Below are positions 1-7,891 of a DNA stretch of 64,000 nucleotides, piece by piece. The translations under genes and the position numbers were made by a program. The stretch's first letter is position 1. Each line of letters begins with the position of its first letter. Under the pieces are notes generated by a model, which was not told the DNA's origin, searched no databases, and was given only the letters and a program-made list of their open reading frames with translations. Source of the DNA: Chloroflexota bacterium. GTDB lineage: Bacteria > Chloroflexota > Anaerolineae > Anaerolineales > Villigracilaceae. Location: NCBI GenBank assembly GCA_021414245.1, contig JAIOOU010000015.1, positions 186,001-250,000 on the forward strand. The letters are read 5' to 3'.

Positions 1-1202
1 TCACCAACTGGGCCGCGGACGAATTCAAGAAGGACCAAGGCATTGACCTGCGGACGGATAAACAGGCCCTGCAGCGTTTACGGGAAGCCGCGGAGAAGGC
101 CAAGATCGAGCTTTCCACCGTAATGGAAACCGAGATTAACCTGCCTTATATCACCGCCGATGCAAGCGGACCCAAGCACTTGCAGGTCAAACTCACCCGT
201 GCAAAATTCGAGCAAATGACCAACGACCTGCTGGCCCGCTGCCGCAAACCATTCGAAGCCGCCCTCAAGGACGCAGGGCTTTCAGCTGACAAACTCGACG
301 AAGTGGTTTTAGTCGGGGGTTCATCCCGCATGCCGATGGTCCAGGACCTGGTACGCAGCCTGACAAACGGCAAGGATCCAAATAAGGGCGTCAATCCCGA
401 TGAGGTAGTGGCGATCGGCGCCGCGATCCAGGCCGGCGTACTTGGCGGGGATGTCAAGGATATTTTATTGCTGGACGTCACCCCGCTTTCCCTGGGCGTG
501 GAAACCATGGGCAGCGTTATGACCGTGATGATCGAACGCAACACCACCATCCCGGTCCGCAAGACCGAGACCTATTCCACTGCCGCAGATAACCAGACCG
601 CCGTTGACATTCACGTGCTGCAGGGCGAACGGCCAATGGCGAATGACAACATGAGCCTCGGCAGATTCCGACTGGATGGGATCCCGCCGGCTCCACGCGG
701 CATTCCACAGGTGGAAGTCACCTTTGACATCGATGCGAACGGCATCTTAAATGTCACCGCAAAGGATAAAGCCTCCGGCAAGGAACAAAAGGTTACGATC
801 ACCGCCTCCACCAACCTAAACAAGACCGATATTGAGCGCATGGTGCAGGAAGCCCGGCAGAACGAAGCCGCGGACAAACAGCGCCGCGAAGTGATCGAAG
901 TAAAAAACAACGCTGACAACCTCGTCTATCAAACTGAAAAGGCATTACGCGACCTGGGAGACAAGGTCCCGGCTGCGGAACGCAGCTCGATCGAGACCCA
1001 GATCAACGAACTGAAGCAGGCCGCACAGGGCGAGGATATCGCCGGCATCCGGAAGCATACCGAGACCCTGCAAAATGCCTTTCACGCCTTGAGTCAACAG
1101 TTGTACTCACAAGGTCAGCCACAGGCGCAGCCGGAAGGCGGCCCCTCCACTCCGCCGCCTCATGATAATGGTGATGTCATTGACGGTGAAGTAAAGGAAT
1201 AA
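1..1202 (+). CDS. dnaK: Chaperone DnaK (Hsp70), C-terminal part, cut by window start
   Basis: ATP-dependent Hsp70 chaperone that binds unfolded polypeptides in the cytoplasm with DnaJ and GrpE. The frame is open from base 3, with typical DnaK sequence before the first in-window ATG at 123, so the gene starts upstream. Visible are the end of the ATPase domain ([11 protein letters not shown], then the GAAIQAGVL segment), the interdomain linker LLLDVTPLS, the substrate-binding beta domain ([16 protein letters not shown]) and the helical lid, ending in a Gln/Pro/Gly-rich tail with the usual acidic VIDGEVKE finish. dnaJ and grpE are not next to it in the window. A strong terminator follows. Identification is certain; only the 5' part is missing. 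Confidence 0.98.
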   Translation, partial: TNWAADEFKKDQGIDLRTDKQALQRLREAAEKAKIELSTVMETEINLPYITADASGPKHLQVKLTRAKFEQMTNDLLARCRKPFEAALKDAGLSADKLDEVVLVGGSSRMPMVQDLVRSLTNGKDPNKGVNPDEVVAIGAAIQAGVLGGDVKDILLLDVTPLSLGVETMGSVMTVMIERNTTIPVRKTETYSTAADNQTAVDIHVLQGERPMANDNMSLGRFRLDGIPPAPRGIPQVEVTFDIDANGILNVTAKDKASGKEQKVTITASTNLNKTDIERMVQEARQNEAADKQRREVIEVKNNADNLVYQTEKALRDLGDKVPAAERSSIETQINELKQAAQGEDIAGIRKHTETLQNAFHALSQQLYSQGQPQAQPEGGPSTPPPHDNGDVIDGEVKE

Positions 1203-1210
1203 AAAATATA

Positions 1211-1242
1211 AAACGGGCGACAATGAACATTGTCGCCCGTTT
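1211..1242. terminator. Bidirectional intrinsic terminator after dnaK
   Basis: Perfect 15-bp inverted repeat (AAACGGGCGACAATG and its complement) with a 2-base centre, A-rich on one flank and T-rich on the other. It sits between the convergent dnaK and heme membrane protein genes, so it can serve both strands. Confidence 0.9.
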
Positions 1243-1280
1243 TGCTTTTCGGATGGGGATGAATTTCGAAACAGGGCCGG

Positions 1281-2027
1281 TTATCCCTGAGTCGGACGCG
1301 CTGCCGGGGCGGGAACCGGCTTCCTGTTTTGAGGAAAGAGTCGATCGATCACCACAGATAGAATGCGATAGATCAAAAGAAAAAGCAGACTTCCGGCGGA
1401 TATCCAATAATAGCTTTGAGCCCAGCCTGCGCCGGTGTCTGTGCCGCTGAAAAGGCCATGAAATATCCCCATCAGATACATCAAAAAACTTCCATAATGA
1501 AGAAAGCGCCATGATTTCTGGCCGATGACCGGGCGAACATAAAAGCTGGCTGCCAGGATCGCCCAGGTGTAAAACCCAAGCTGTCCGATGCCGACCCAAA
1601 ACGGACGATAATTCACGGTGCTGAAGGGAATCAACAATTGCAGGGGAGTGAAATTGATGTAATGATCCCCGAGGATTACGACCGCATGAAAAACAACAAA
1701 GGCCAGCCCCAGCAGGCTGACATATTCATGCAAGGCAAAGGCCGCAGGCGCCCCGGGCCACAATCTAGCCATCTTATTGGTGATGCCCAGGCCCAGCGCC
1801 ATGGAAAGCCACAACAGGCTTAAAGACACAAAAGCCGTGGCACGTGATACATACCAATAGGCTTTGGGCGCATCACCGCCCAGAGAGAATGACATGTTGG
1901 GCAGCCAGGAAGGCAGAATCAAGACCGCCACCAGAAGTCCGACCGTCATTGCGACCAGAAACATCAAAAAGGATTGAATGTTTACCGATGACTCATACTC
2001 CACTTGTTCTGAAGAATTTACCGACAT
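1281..2027 (-). CDS. Ferric-reductase-like transmembrane (YedZ/MsrQ-type) heme-binding protein
   Basis: 248-residue polytopic membrane protein with about six hydrophobic segments. Histidines lie in membrane helices (HEYVSLLG, VFHAVVILGDHY, LHYGSFLMYLMGIFHGLF), the arrangement of the ferric reductase-like transmembrane domain family in which paired His ligate b-type heme. It is the last gene of a minus-strand operon. Its Shine-Dalgarno TAAGGAG includes the apbE stop codon, and only 10 bases separate the two, so translation is probably coupled. No cytosolic FAD/NAD-binding domain is attached, so it would need a partner for electrons. Family placement is good; the exact role (quinol oxidation or transmembrane electron transfer) is inference. 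Confidence 0.8.
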   Translation of the reverse strand: MSVNSSEQVEYESSVNIQSFLMFLVAMTVGLLVAVLILPSWLPNMSFSLGGDAPKAYWYVSRATAFVSLSLLWLSMALGLGITNKMARLWPGAPAAFALHEYVSLLGLAFVVFHAVVILGDHYINFTPLQLLIPFSTVNYRPFWVGIGQLGFYTWAILAASFYVRPVIGQKSWRFLHYGSFLMYLMGIFHGLFSGTDTGAGWAQSYYWISAGSLLFLLIYRILSVVIDRLFPQNRKPVPAPAARPTQG

Positions 2028-2037
2028 GATTTACTCC

Positions 2038-2955
2038 TTACAAATATTCGTTGATCCGCTGGCTGTACAGGGCGTGTCCATTCTCAAGGACAAGGATACC
2101 GGCCAGGTCGGGATCCGCTTCGATCCACTTCAGCCCCTCGTCGCCGCCCATGATCAAGACAGCCTTCGCGGCGGCTTCCGCCTCCATGACGGTCGGCGCG
2201 ACCACGCTGACGGTCATGACATCCGTTTCAGCTGGCTGGCCGGTGAATGGGTCAATGATGTGATGACGAAGCCGGCCATTGCGCCTCCAGCGGCGGCGGT
2301 CCCTGCCGGAGGTGGCGACTCCACAGCGTTTCAATTTCAGGACCTCAAAATCTGATACGGACTTAAAGGGATCCGTCACGCCGATTTGCCACGCCTCGCC
2401 ATCCAGGCGGGATCCGCTGACGGCGATGTCACCGGCGGCGTTCATAATGGCCGGTCCATATTTTTGCAACCGTTCCGCTGTCTGGTGCGCCGCCCAGCCT
2501 TTTGCAACCCCGCCAAAATCAAGATGCACTCCTTGCGGCAAACACAAGGTCCGGTTTGTTTCATCCCAGGTCACCACCGAAAGTGGGTTCACGGCCGAAA
2601 GCAGTTGGAGTCCGTGTTGATGTTGATCGCGCGGCAGGTCATCGAAATTCCGGTCATAACCCGCTTCGAGCATGGCATCCAGCACGGTCGGTGTGACCAA
2701 CCCGTTCGTGATGATTTCTGCCGACAAGGCATATTGGAATACGTCCCAAAAGGTCTCGCTGACCTGTACAGGCTGGTCGAATGTCCGGTTGAGTCTCGAA
2801 AGTTCGCTGTCCGAACGGAAGCGGCTGAGAATCTGCTCCCATTCCTCGAACCAGCCCGGGACCTCGTCCAGAATCGCGGGCGGAGAATCCGCATCCGTCT
2901 CCAAAACGGCGAGCATGTCGCCACCCATGGCCCGGAATGCAAATCGGTGCAGCAT
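2038..2955 (-). CDS. apbE: FAD:protein FMN transferase (ApbE family)
   Basis: ApbE enzymes use Mg2+ and FAD to attach FMN covalently to Thr/Ser of target proteins, usually outside the membrane. The 305-residue protein shows family signatures: an early GGDMLAVLE-like segment, LSRFRSDSELSRLN, the flavin-binding DFGGVAKGWA, MNAAGDIAVSG, and the C-terminal HHIIDPFTGQPA followed by the MEAEAAAKAVLIMG helix. No signal peptide or lipobox is visible, unlike many secreted ApbE proteins. The start overlaps the stop of the upstream poly-Gly gene in a TAATG junction. No protein with a recognisable flavinylation motif is encoded next to it, so its substrate is unknown. Confidence 0.93.
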   Translation of the reverse strand: MLHRFAFRAMGGDMLAVLETDADSPPAILDEVPGWFEEWEQILSRFRSDSELSRLNRTFDQPVQVSETFWDVFQYALSAEIITNGLVTPTVLDAMLEAGYDRNFDDLPRDQHQHGLQLLSAVNPLSVVTWDETNRTLCLPQGVHLDFGGVAKGWAAHQTAERLQKYGPAIMNAAGDIAVSGSRLDGEAWQIGVTDPFKSVSDFEVLKLKRCGVATSGRDRRRWRRNGRLRHHIIDPFTGQPAETDVMTVSVVAPTVMEAEAAAKAVLIMGGDEGLKWIEADPDLAGILVLENGHALYSQRINEYL

Positions 2956-3290
2956 TATGATGATTTCGTGGAAGTGACTGCGCCTCCACCACCGCCCCCT
3001 CCGCCTCCACCGCCGCCGCTATTCCCGCCGCTTCGAACGATGACCTGGGTCTGCGGGGCATTTCCACCGAATAATAATTTTGCATCCCCAAGCGGAGTTG
3101 GCTGGACCACAAGCATGGGGACGGCCGTCGGCTCAGGGGTAATCGCAGCCTGTTCCTGAGCACGCTTCGCAGCAGACTCCCGGTCCGGGCCGGCGAACAT
3201 GTTCCAAAATGCCAAAGTCACCGCCATGGAAACCGTGGCGATCACGATCTGAATATCGTTCCAGTTTTTGGAGCCGGGTTTATTAGCCAT
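2955..3290 (-). CDS. Small membrane-anchored protein with poly-glycine tail (unknown function)
   Basis: 111 residues from the chosen ATG at 3290. The frame extends 10 codons upstream without a better ribosome site, and MANKPGSKNW is the natural start. There is one N-terminal hydrophobic segment (about residues 12-34), then an Ala/Gln/Pro region, a short conserved-looking part (AKLLFGGNAPQTQVIVR) and a run of 12 glycines near the C-terminus. It sits between a PepSY-like secreted protein and ApbE in one operon, suggesting a membrane or outside role in the same redox system. No known domain recognised. Function unknown. Confidence 0.75.
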   Translation of the reverse strand: MANKPGSKNWNDIQIVIATVSMAVTLAFWNMFAGPDRESAAKRAQEQAAITPEPTAVPMLVVQPTPLGDAKLLFGGNAPQTQVIVRSGGNSGGGGGGGGGGGGAVTSTKSS

Positions 3291-3319
3291 GACATGCCTG
3301 CCTTTGCAGAAATTGAACA

Positions 3320-3784
3320 CTAATCATCATGTTCTTCATGCTCACCTTCCCCGCCGCGGGGGGCGGAATTATTTTGACCTCCGTTGTTGTTGCCTTTCCT
3401 GGTAACAACCGGCTGATTTACCACGGTGACAGGAATCTTCGAAATGGACAGGATCTGCCCGTCAAAACCGACATAAACAAGGTCACCGGAGGAAAAAGTG
3501 ATCAAATAAACATCCGTGCCGTTGAACTGGGTGATCTCCGCGCTAAACAGGTCTGTGCGGTTGATGACCTGCGAGGCGAGCGCAGCGGCGGCCTCAGGCG
3601 TGATCGGCGCTACTTGCGTGGGGACCGGTGTATTCACGATCTGGACCGCAGTAGGCTGGGCCTGTGCGACCTCAGGAAGAGATGCTGATTTGACAATATT
3701 TTGATAAGCAGATACCACACCGAACATAACGGCAAGCATAAATGTGGTCAGTGCAGCTGAAATAAACAGGGTGCTTTTACGCAT
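3320..3784 (-). CDS. Secreted/membrane-anchored PepSY-like protein (hypothetical)
   Basis: 154 residues from ATG 3784, chosen over the upstream in-frame start because AAAGGAGA lies 8 bases before it. An N-terminal hydrophobic helix (about residues 5-27) is followed by a Pro/Thr linker and a 50-residue region with predicted strands (ITQFNGTDVYLITFSSGDLVYVG) reminiscent of PepSY domains. The tail is Asn/Gly-rich and ends in an acidic His/Glu/Asp cluster (GEHEEHDD) that could bind metal. It is the first gene of the four-gene minus operon ending in the heme membrane protein. The PepSY assignment is a weak similarity judged by eye. Confidence 0.65.
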   Translation of the reverse strand: MRKSTLFISAALTTFMLAVMFGVVSAYQNIVKSASLPEVAQAQPTAVQIVNTPVPTQVAPITPEAAAALASQVINRTDLFSAEITQFNGTDVYLITFSSGDLVYVGFDGQILSISKIPVTVVNQPVVTRKGNNNGGQNNSAPRGGEGEHEEHDD

Positions 3785-3936
3785 GGGACAATCTCCTTTT
3801 ACTATATAAAGGAACAGTCGCATCCGGCGCAAAAAAGTTATTGCCTGCCGCATTAGAAAAATCTTAGAAAACCGGGCTTATTCCCACATTTTATGTCCGA
3901 TTAATTTTTTCTCATGCATGGGAATGCGCAAACATG

Positions 3937-3942
3937 TATAAT
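3937..3942 (+). promoter_or_regulatory. -10 box, probable leaderless promoter of the C39-like peptidase gene
   Basis: Perfect TATAAT inside CATGTATAAT, ending 6 bases before ATG 3949. Transcription would start at or next to the start codon. No clear -35 and no Shine-Dalgarno. Confidence 0.55.
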
Positions 3943-3948
3943 CTTCCC

Positions 3949-5316
3949 ATGAAAAGATCCACAAAAATCAACAAACTCTGGTTAATTCCGCTTGTCCTTC
4001 TACTGGGCATCGGCATTTACTTTATCCCCCCGGTGCACGACCGGCTCTCCACCCGGATGGAACTCCTTCGAACAAGGATCATTTACTTTTTCAAGCCCCC
4101 GAGCGAAGCAGTCTTTCAACCCGGCGAACAAAATCCGCTCACGATGGGGACCGCCCTCGTGGCCGCGCGCACGGAAATTGCCAGGACGATTACACCGCAG
4201 GCCGGCACATCCGCCGAGGGGACTTCGACTCCCACAGCGGGTCCCACGCTGACGCCGACGATCACTTCCACACCTCTGCCTGCCTCTGTTATCCTGCCGG
4301 GCGTGGTTTACGTGGACCAGCACAACCGCTGGAATTATTGCGGCCCCGCGAATCTCACCATGGCGCTTAACTTCTGGGGCTGGAAAGGCAATCGCGACGA
4401 TGTGGCCAAGGTGGTCAAGCCCGGCTCCGGGGACAAGAGCAAGAGTTTCATTGAACAAGGCCTGCCAGACAAGAACGTGATGCCTTATGAACTGGTTGAT
4501 TTTGTCAATGAAGACACCGAATTTCACGCCCTGGTCCGTTACGGCGGCGATCAAAAATTGATCAAGAGCCTGATCGCAGCCGGCTTTCCCGTCATTATTG
4601 AAAAGGGATATTACGAGCGCGATTACACCGGCAAGATCGACTGGCTTGGGCATTATCTGTTTACAACCGGCTATGACGATGCCAAAGGCGCCTTTACCGT
4701 GCAGGACGCCTATCTCAAGCCCGGTAAGAATCTCTTAAGCGATTATGATGACTTTCAGGATGGCTGGCGCTCCTTCAATTACTTGTTCATGGTGGTCTAC
4801 CCCGTGGACCGGGAGAACGATGTGCTGAAGGTGCTCGGTCCCTGGACGGATGAAAGATGGGCAGCCCAACATGCGCTGGATATGGCCGACAGGGAGATCA
4901 CAACCTTGAAGGGCAACAATTTGTTTTTTGCATGGTTCAATAAAGGCACGAGTCATGTGGCCCTGCAGGAATACGTGGATGCCGCCACAGCATATGACAA
5001 AGCCTTTGTCCTGAATGCCAACTGGAACACCACGGAACAGAACCGCCCCTTCCGCATGATGTGGTACCAAACGGGACCGTACTTTGCGTATTTTTATTCG
5101 GCGCGTTATCAGGACGTGATCAGCCTCGCAAACACAACCTTAAATGACACGATTTCGACTCCCACCCTCGAGGAGTCCCTGCTGTGGCGGGGGCGCGCCT
5201 TCTATCAGGTGGGGAACACTCAGGCCGCGGTGGATGATTACCGGGCCGCATTAAAAGTCCACGTGAACTGGGGTCCCGCAGTGCAGGCCCTGCAGGACCT
5301 GGGGTTGCAGCCGTGA
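3949..5316 (+). CDS. C39-like (papain-fold) peptidase with membrane anchor and TPR-like C-terminus
   Basis: 455 residues. One N-terminal membrane segment (about 10-27) is followed by a Thr/Pro linker (residues 80-115) and a peptidase C39_2-type domain with Q124, Cys131 in the NYCGPANL motif, His235 in WLGHYLF and Asp253 in VQDAY as the likely oxyanion/catalytic set. The last 130 residues are helical and repeat-like (DAATAYDKAFVL, AAVDDYRAALKV), resembling TPRs. It is therefore probably an extracytoplasmic cysteine peptidase with a protein-binding tail. ATG 3949 is chosen because the upstream in-frame ATG at 3934 overlaps the TATAAT box. The stop overlaps the sbcD start by 4 bases. Substrate unknown. 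Confidence 0.82.
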   Translation: MKRSTKINKLWLIPLVLLLGIGIYFIPPVHDRLSTRMELLRTRIIYFFKPPSEAVFQPGEQNPLTMGTALVAARTEIARTITPQAGTSAEGTSTPTAGPTLTPTITSTPLPASVILPGVVYVDQHNRWNYCGPANLTMALNFWGWKGNRDDVAKVVKPGSGDKSKSFIEQGLPDKNVMPYELVDFVNEDTEFHALVRYGGDQKLIKSLIAAGFPVIIEKGYYERDYTGKIDWLGHYLFTTGYDDAKGAFTVQDAYLKPGKNLLSDYDDFQDGWRSFNYLFMVVYPVDRENDVLKVLGPWTDERWAAQHALDMADREITTLKGNNLFFAWFNKGTSHVALQEYVDAATAYDKAFVLNANWNTTEQNRPFRMMWYQTGPYFAYFYSARYQDVISLANTTLNDTISTPTLEESLLWRGRAFYQVGNTQAAVDDYRAALKVHVNWGPAVQALQDLGLQP

Positions 5317-6536
5317 AAATATTACACTTTGCCGACGCCCATATTGACATGGCCAATTATGGCCGTCACGATCCTGAAACGGGACTGCCCCTGCGCGTGC
5401 TGGATTTCCTTAAATCACTGGATACCATCGTCGAGGCGGCCGTCTCCGAAAAAGTGGACATGGTCATCTTCGCGGGCGACGCCTACAAGGATCGCTCTCC
5501 CGCCCCCACCTTTCAACGCGAATGGGGCCGGCGCATCATGCGCTTGTCCCAGGCAAAGATCCCGACCTTGTTATTGATCGGCAACCATGATATTTCCCCG
5601 TCCGTCGGGCGTGCACATGCGCTGCAGGAATTTAAAACACTGCGGGTCCCTTATGTGCGCGTGCTCGACCAGCCCTGTTTTCTTAAACCTGAAGATCTTT
5701 GGGGGCTGCCCATTCAAGTGATCGGCATGCCGTGGATCGCGCGTTCGGGGCTGATGGCCGCGACCGGAGAAACCAATTCCAGCGAAGCCTTTTCACGCAT
5801 TGAAGGGAACATCGGGGAATTAATTGAAGGATGGGTGGAAGAGGCCGACCCATCCCTGCCGATCATTCTTACAGCGCATGCCTCCATCGAAGGCGCAAAA
5901 TTCGGCGGCGAGAGACTCGTAATGCTCGGCAACGACCTGGTGCTTTCGGGCAGCCTGGTGAAGAATCCGAGATTCAGTTACGTGGCGATGGGACATATCC
6001 ACAAGCCGCAGGATGTGAATGAAGGTCAACAGCCGCCGGTCGTCTACCCGGGCTCGATCGAGCGTGTGGATTTCGGCGAGGCAAAGGAGGAGCGATTCTT
6101 TGTCATCGTGGAAATTGAAAAAGGAAAAGACACCAAGGTGAACTGGATCCAGCTCAAAGGGGTCAGAAAATTCATCGACCGCCGGACAGTTCTCCGGTCC
6201 AGCGAGAACGTGAACGAGGCCCTTAAAGAAGCCCTGCCCGGTCCGCAGGAAATGTCCGGGGCGATCGTACGGCTGTCGGTGGAATATCCAAGAGAGTGGG
6301 ATGCCTTGATCGATGAAACCGCCTTAAGAAAATATGCCGAGGATGTGTTTGAGTTTCATCTTGTGAAACGTCCGCAAAGCGAGTCCCGCGTGCGCATCGC
6401 CGAGGGACAGGTGGTCAGCAGCCTGAGTCCGCTCGACCTGCTTTCGCAATACTTTGACGCTGCCAAGGTGAAGGATCCGGATGATTTGCTAAACCTGGCA
6501 CAGGGGATCCTGTCTGAAGATACGCTCGATTCCTGA
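5313..6536 (+). CDS. sbcD: DNA repair exonuclease, SbcD/Mre11-type metallophosphoesterase
   Basis: Mre11/SbcD subunits are Mn2+-dependent 3'-5' exo- and endonucleases that process DNA ends with an SbcC/Rad50 ATPase. The 407 residues carry the phosphoesterase motifs in order: FADAHID (residues 6-12), GDAYKDR, GNHD, AHASIEG and MGHIHKPQ. A capping domain follows. The start is GTG in a GTGA overlap with the preceding gene, so translation is coupled. The usual partner sbcC is not next to it: the following gene is an MFS transporter with its own promoter. The assignment is firm for the family; partnership with a distant sbcC is assumed. Confidence 0.9.
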   Translation: MKILHFADAHIDMANYGRHDPETGLPLRVLDFLKSLDTIVEAAVSEKVDMVIFAGDAYKDRSPAPTFQREWGRRIMRLSQAKIPTLLLIGNHDISPSVGRAHALQEFKTLRVPYVRVLDQPCFLKPEDLWGLPIQVIGMPWIARSGLMAATGETNSSEAFSRIEGNIGELIEGWVEEADPSLPIILTAHASIEGAKFGGERLVMLGNDLVLSGSLVKNPRFSYVAMGHIHKPQDVNEGQQPPVVYPGSIERVDFGEAKEERFFVIVEIEKGKDTKVNWIQLKGVRKFIDRRTVLRSSENVNEALKEALPGPQEMSGAIVRLSVEYPREWDALIDETALRKYAEDVFEFHLVKRPQSESRVRIAEGQVVSSLSPLDLLSQYFDAAKVKDPDDLLNLAQGILSEDTLDS

Positions 6537-6539
6537 TAC

Positions 6540-6568
6540 TTGACACCCGGCCCCTCCAACGTGATACT
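6540..6568 (+). promoter_or_regulatory. Sigma-70-type promoter of the MFS transporter gene
   Basis: TTGACA (6540-6545), 17-base spacer, GATACT (6563-6568), 28 bases before ATG 6596. The 9-mer TGATACTTG occurs twice (6534 and 6562), each copy overlapping one promoter element. Confidence 0.6.
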
Positions 6569-6595
6569 TGGGCATCCCACTTGCGCGAGGTCATC

Positions 6596-7879
6596 ATGTC
6601 CAAGGAAAATTCACGCTATCGCTGGTTTGTCGTCGCTATTTTCTTTTTTTTCATGCTTTTGCACCAGACCGACAAGTTAATGATCGGCTCCCTGCAGGTG
6701 CAGATCAGTGAGACCTTCAATCTAAACAACAAACAATGGGGGCTGATCAATTCGGGTGCGCTGATCGTGGCCACCCTGCTCTACCCGATCTGGGGATATT
6801 TATACGACCGCTTCTCGCGCACCAAACTTCTTGCACTCGCATCCTTCATTTGGGGCAGCACCACCTGGCTGAACGCCATCGTGCGCACCTATGGAGGTTT
6901 TCTTTTCACACGCGCATCCACAGGCATCGACGACTCCTCCTATCCTGGTCTGTTCACCCTGATCGCGGACTATTTCGGTCCGAACCTGCGCGGCAAGATC
7001 TACGGTATTTTGCAGCTCGCGCAGCCTCTCGGCTATCTGCTGGGCATGATCCTGGCCCTGATCGTGGCACCGATGCTCGGCAGCTGGCGCGACGTGTTCT
7101 ATATCACCGGTTCGCTGGGACTGGTGCTGGCCGTGCTGATCTATTTCGGCGTGAAGGAAATGCCGCGCGGGCAGGCCGAACCGGAATTCGAGAACATGCC
7201 GGAAATGCAAACCTTTAAATTTTCCTGGGCCGAAGCGAAGGAAATCTTCAAGAAGAAGACCATGTGGTTCGTCTTCCTGCAGGGTTTCGCTGGCGTCTTT
7301 CCCTGGAACGTGATCACCTTCTTCTTCTTCGCCTATCTTGAGAAGGAACGCGGTTACGACGCGAACAGCATCCTCTTCACCATGGCCCCCGTCATTCTGA
7401 TCCTCGCCAGCGGATATTTTGTGGGCGGCGCCCTCGGTGACTATGCCTTCAAACGCACGAACAAAGGCCGCATCATCGTTTCCAGCGCCGGCGTGCTGCT
7501 CGGCGCAATCTTCATGTATTTTGCCATCAACACCCCCATTGAGGCCAAGAATCAATTTTTCATTCTGATGTGCCTGACCGCCCTCTTCATGCCGCTGGCC
7601 TCCGCGAATGTCATTGCGACTGTCTACGACATCACCGTCCCGGAGGTCCGCTCGACCGCGCAGGCCGTGGAATACTTCGTCGAGAACGCGGGCGCGGCCT
7701 TTGCCCCGATCATCACCGGTCTGATTGCCGACGCCTTCGATCTGAAGACTGCCATCCTTTTGATCTGTACTGTGGCCTGGGGATTGTGCTTCTTCTTCTA
7801 TCTCGGCGCAATCTTCACCATCGACAAGGATTCGCAGGATCTGCGCAATCAAATGGCGGATCGCGCAAAATCCATGTAA
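6596..7879 (+). CDS. Major facilitator superfamily transporter
   Basis: 427 residues with about 12 hydrophobic helices. Between helices 2 and 3 is YLYDRFSRTKLLALASFIWG, the MFS loop motif (G/YDRxxRRxxL type). The loop between helices 6 and 7 is long and charged (FSWAEAKEIFKKKTMW). N-terminal features, DKLMIGSLQVQISETFNLNNKQWGLINS, resemble the anion:cation/ACS-type subgroup that moves organic acids, but the substrate cannot be read. ATG 6596 is preferred over TTG 6581 because GAGG sits 5 bases before it. A strong hairpin terminator follows at 7924, inside the start of the next gene. Confidence 0.88.
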   Translation: MSKENSRYRWFVVAIFFFFMLLHQTDKLMIGSLQVQISETFNLNNKQWGLINSGALIVATLLYPIWGYLYDRFSRTKLLALASFIWGSTTWLNAIVRTYGGFLFTRASTGIDDSSYPGLFTLIADYFGPNLRGKIYGILQLAQPLGYLLGMILALIVAPMLGSWRDVFYITGSLGLVLAVLIYFGVKEMPRGQAEPEFENMPEMQTFKFSWAEAKEIFKKKTMWFVFLQGFAGVFPWNVITFFFFAYLEKERGYDANSILFTMAPVILILASGYFVGGALGDYAFKRTNKGRIIVSSAGVLLGAIFMYFAINTPIEAKNQFFILMCLTALFMPLASANVIATVYDITVPEVRSTAQAVEYFVENAGAAFAPIITGLIADAFDLKTAILLICTVAWGLCFFFYLGAIFTIDKDSQDLRNQMADRAKSM

Positions 7880-7891
7880 CAGGGAAATACG

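Noticed and set aside
3934-3948. Upstream in-frame ATG for the C39-like peptidase
   Set aside because: It overlaps a perfect TATAAT box, so it is probably promoter and not translated.
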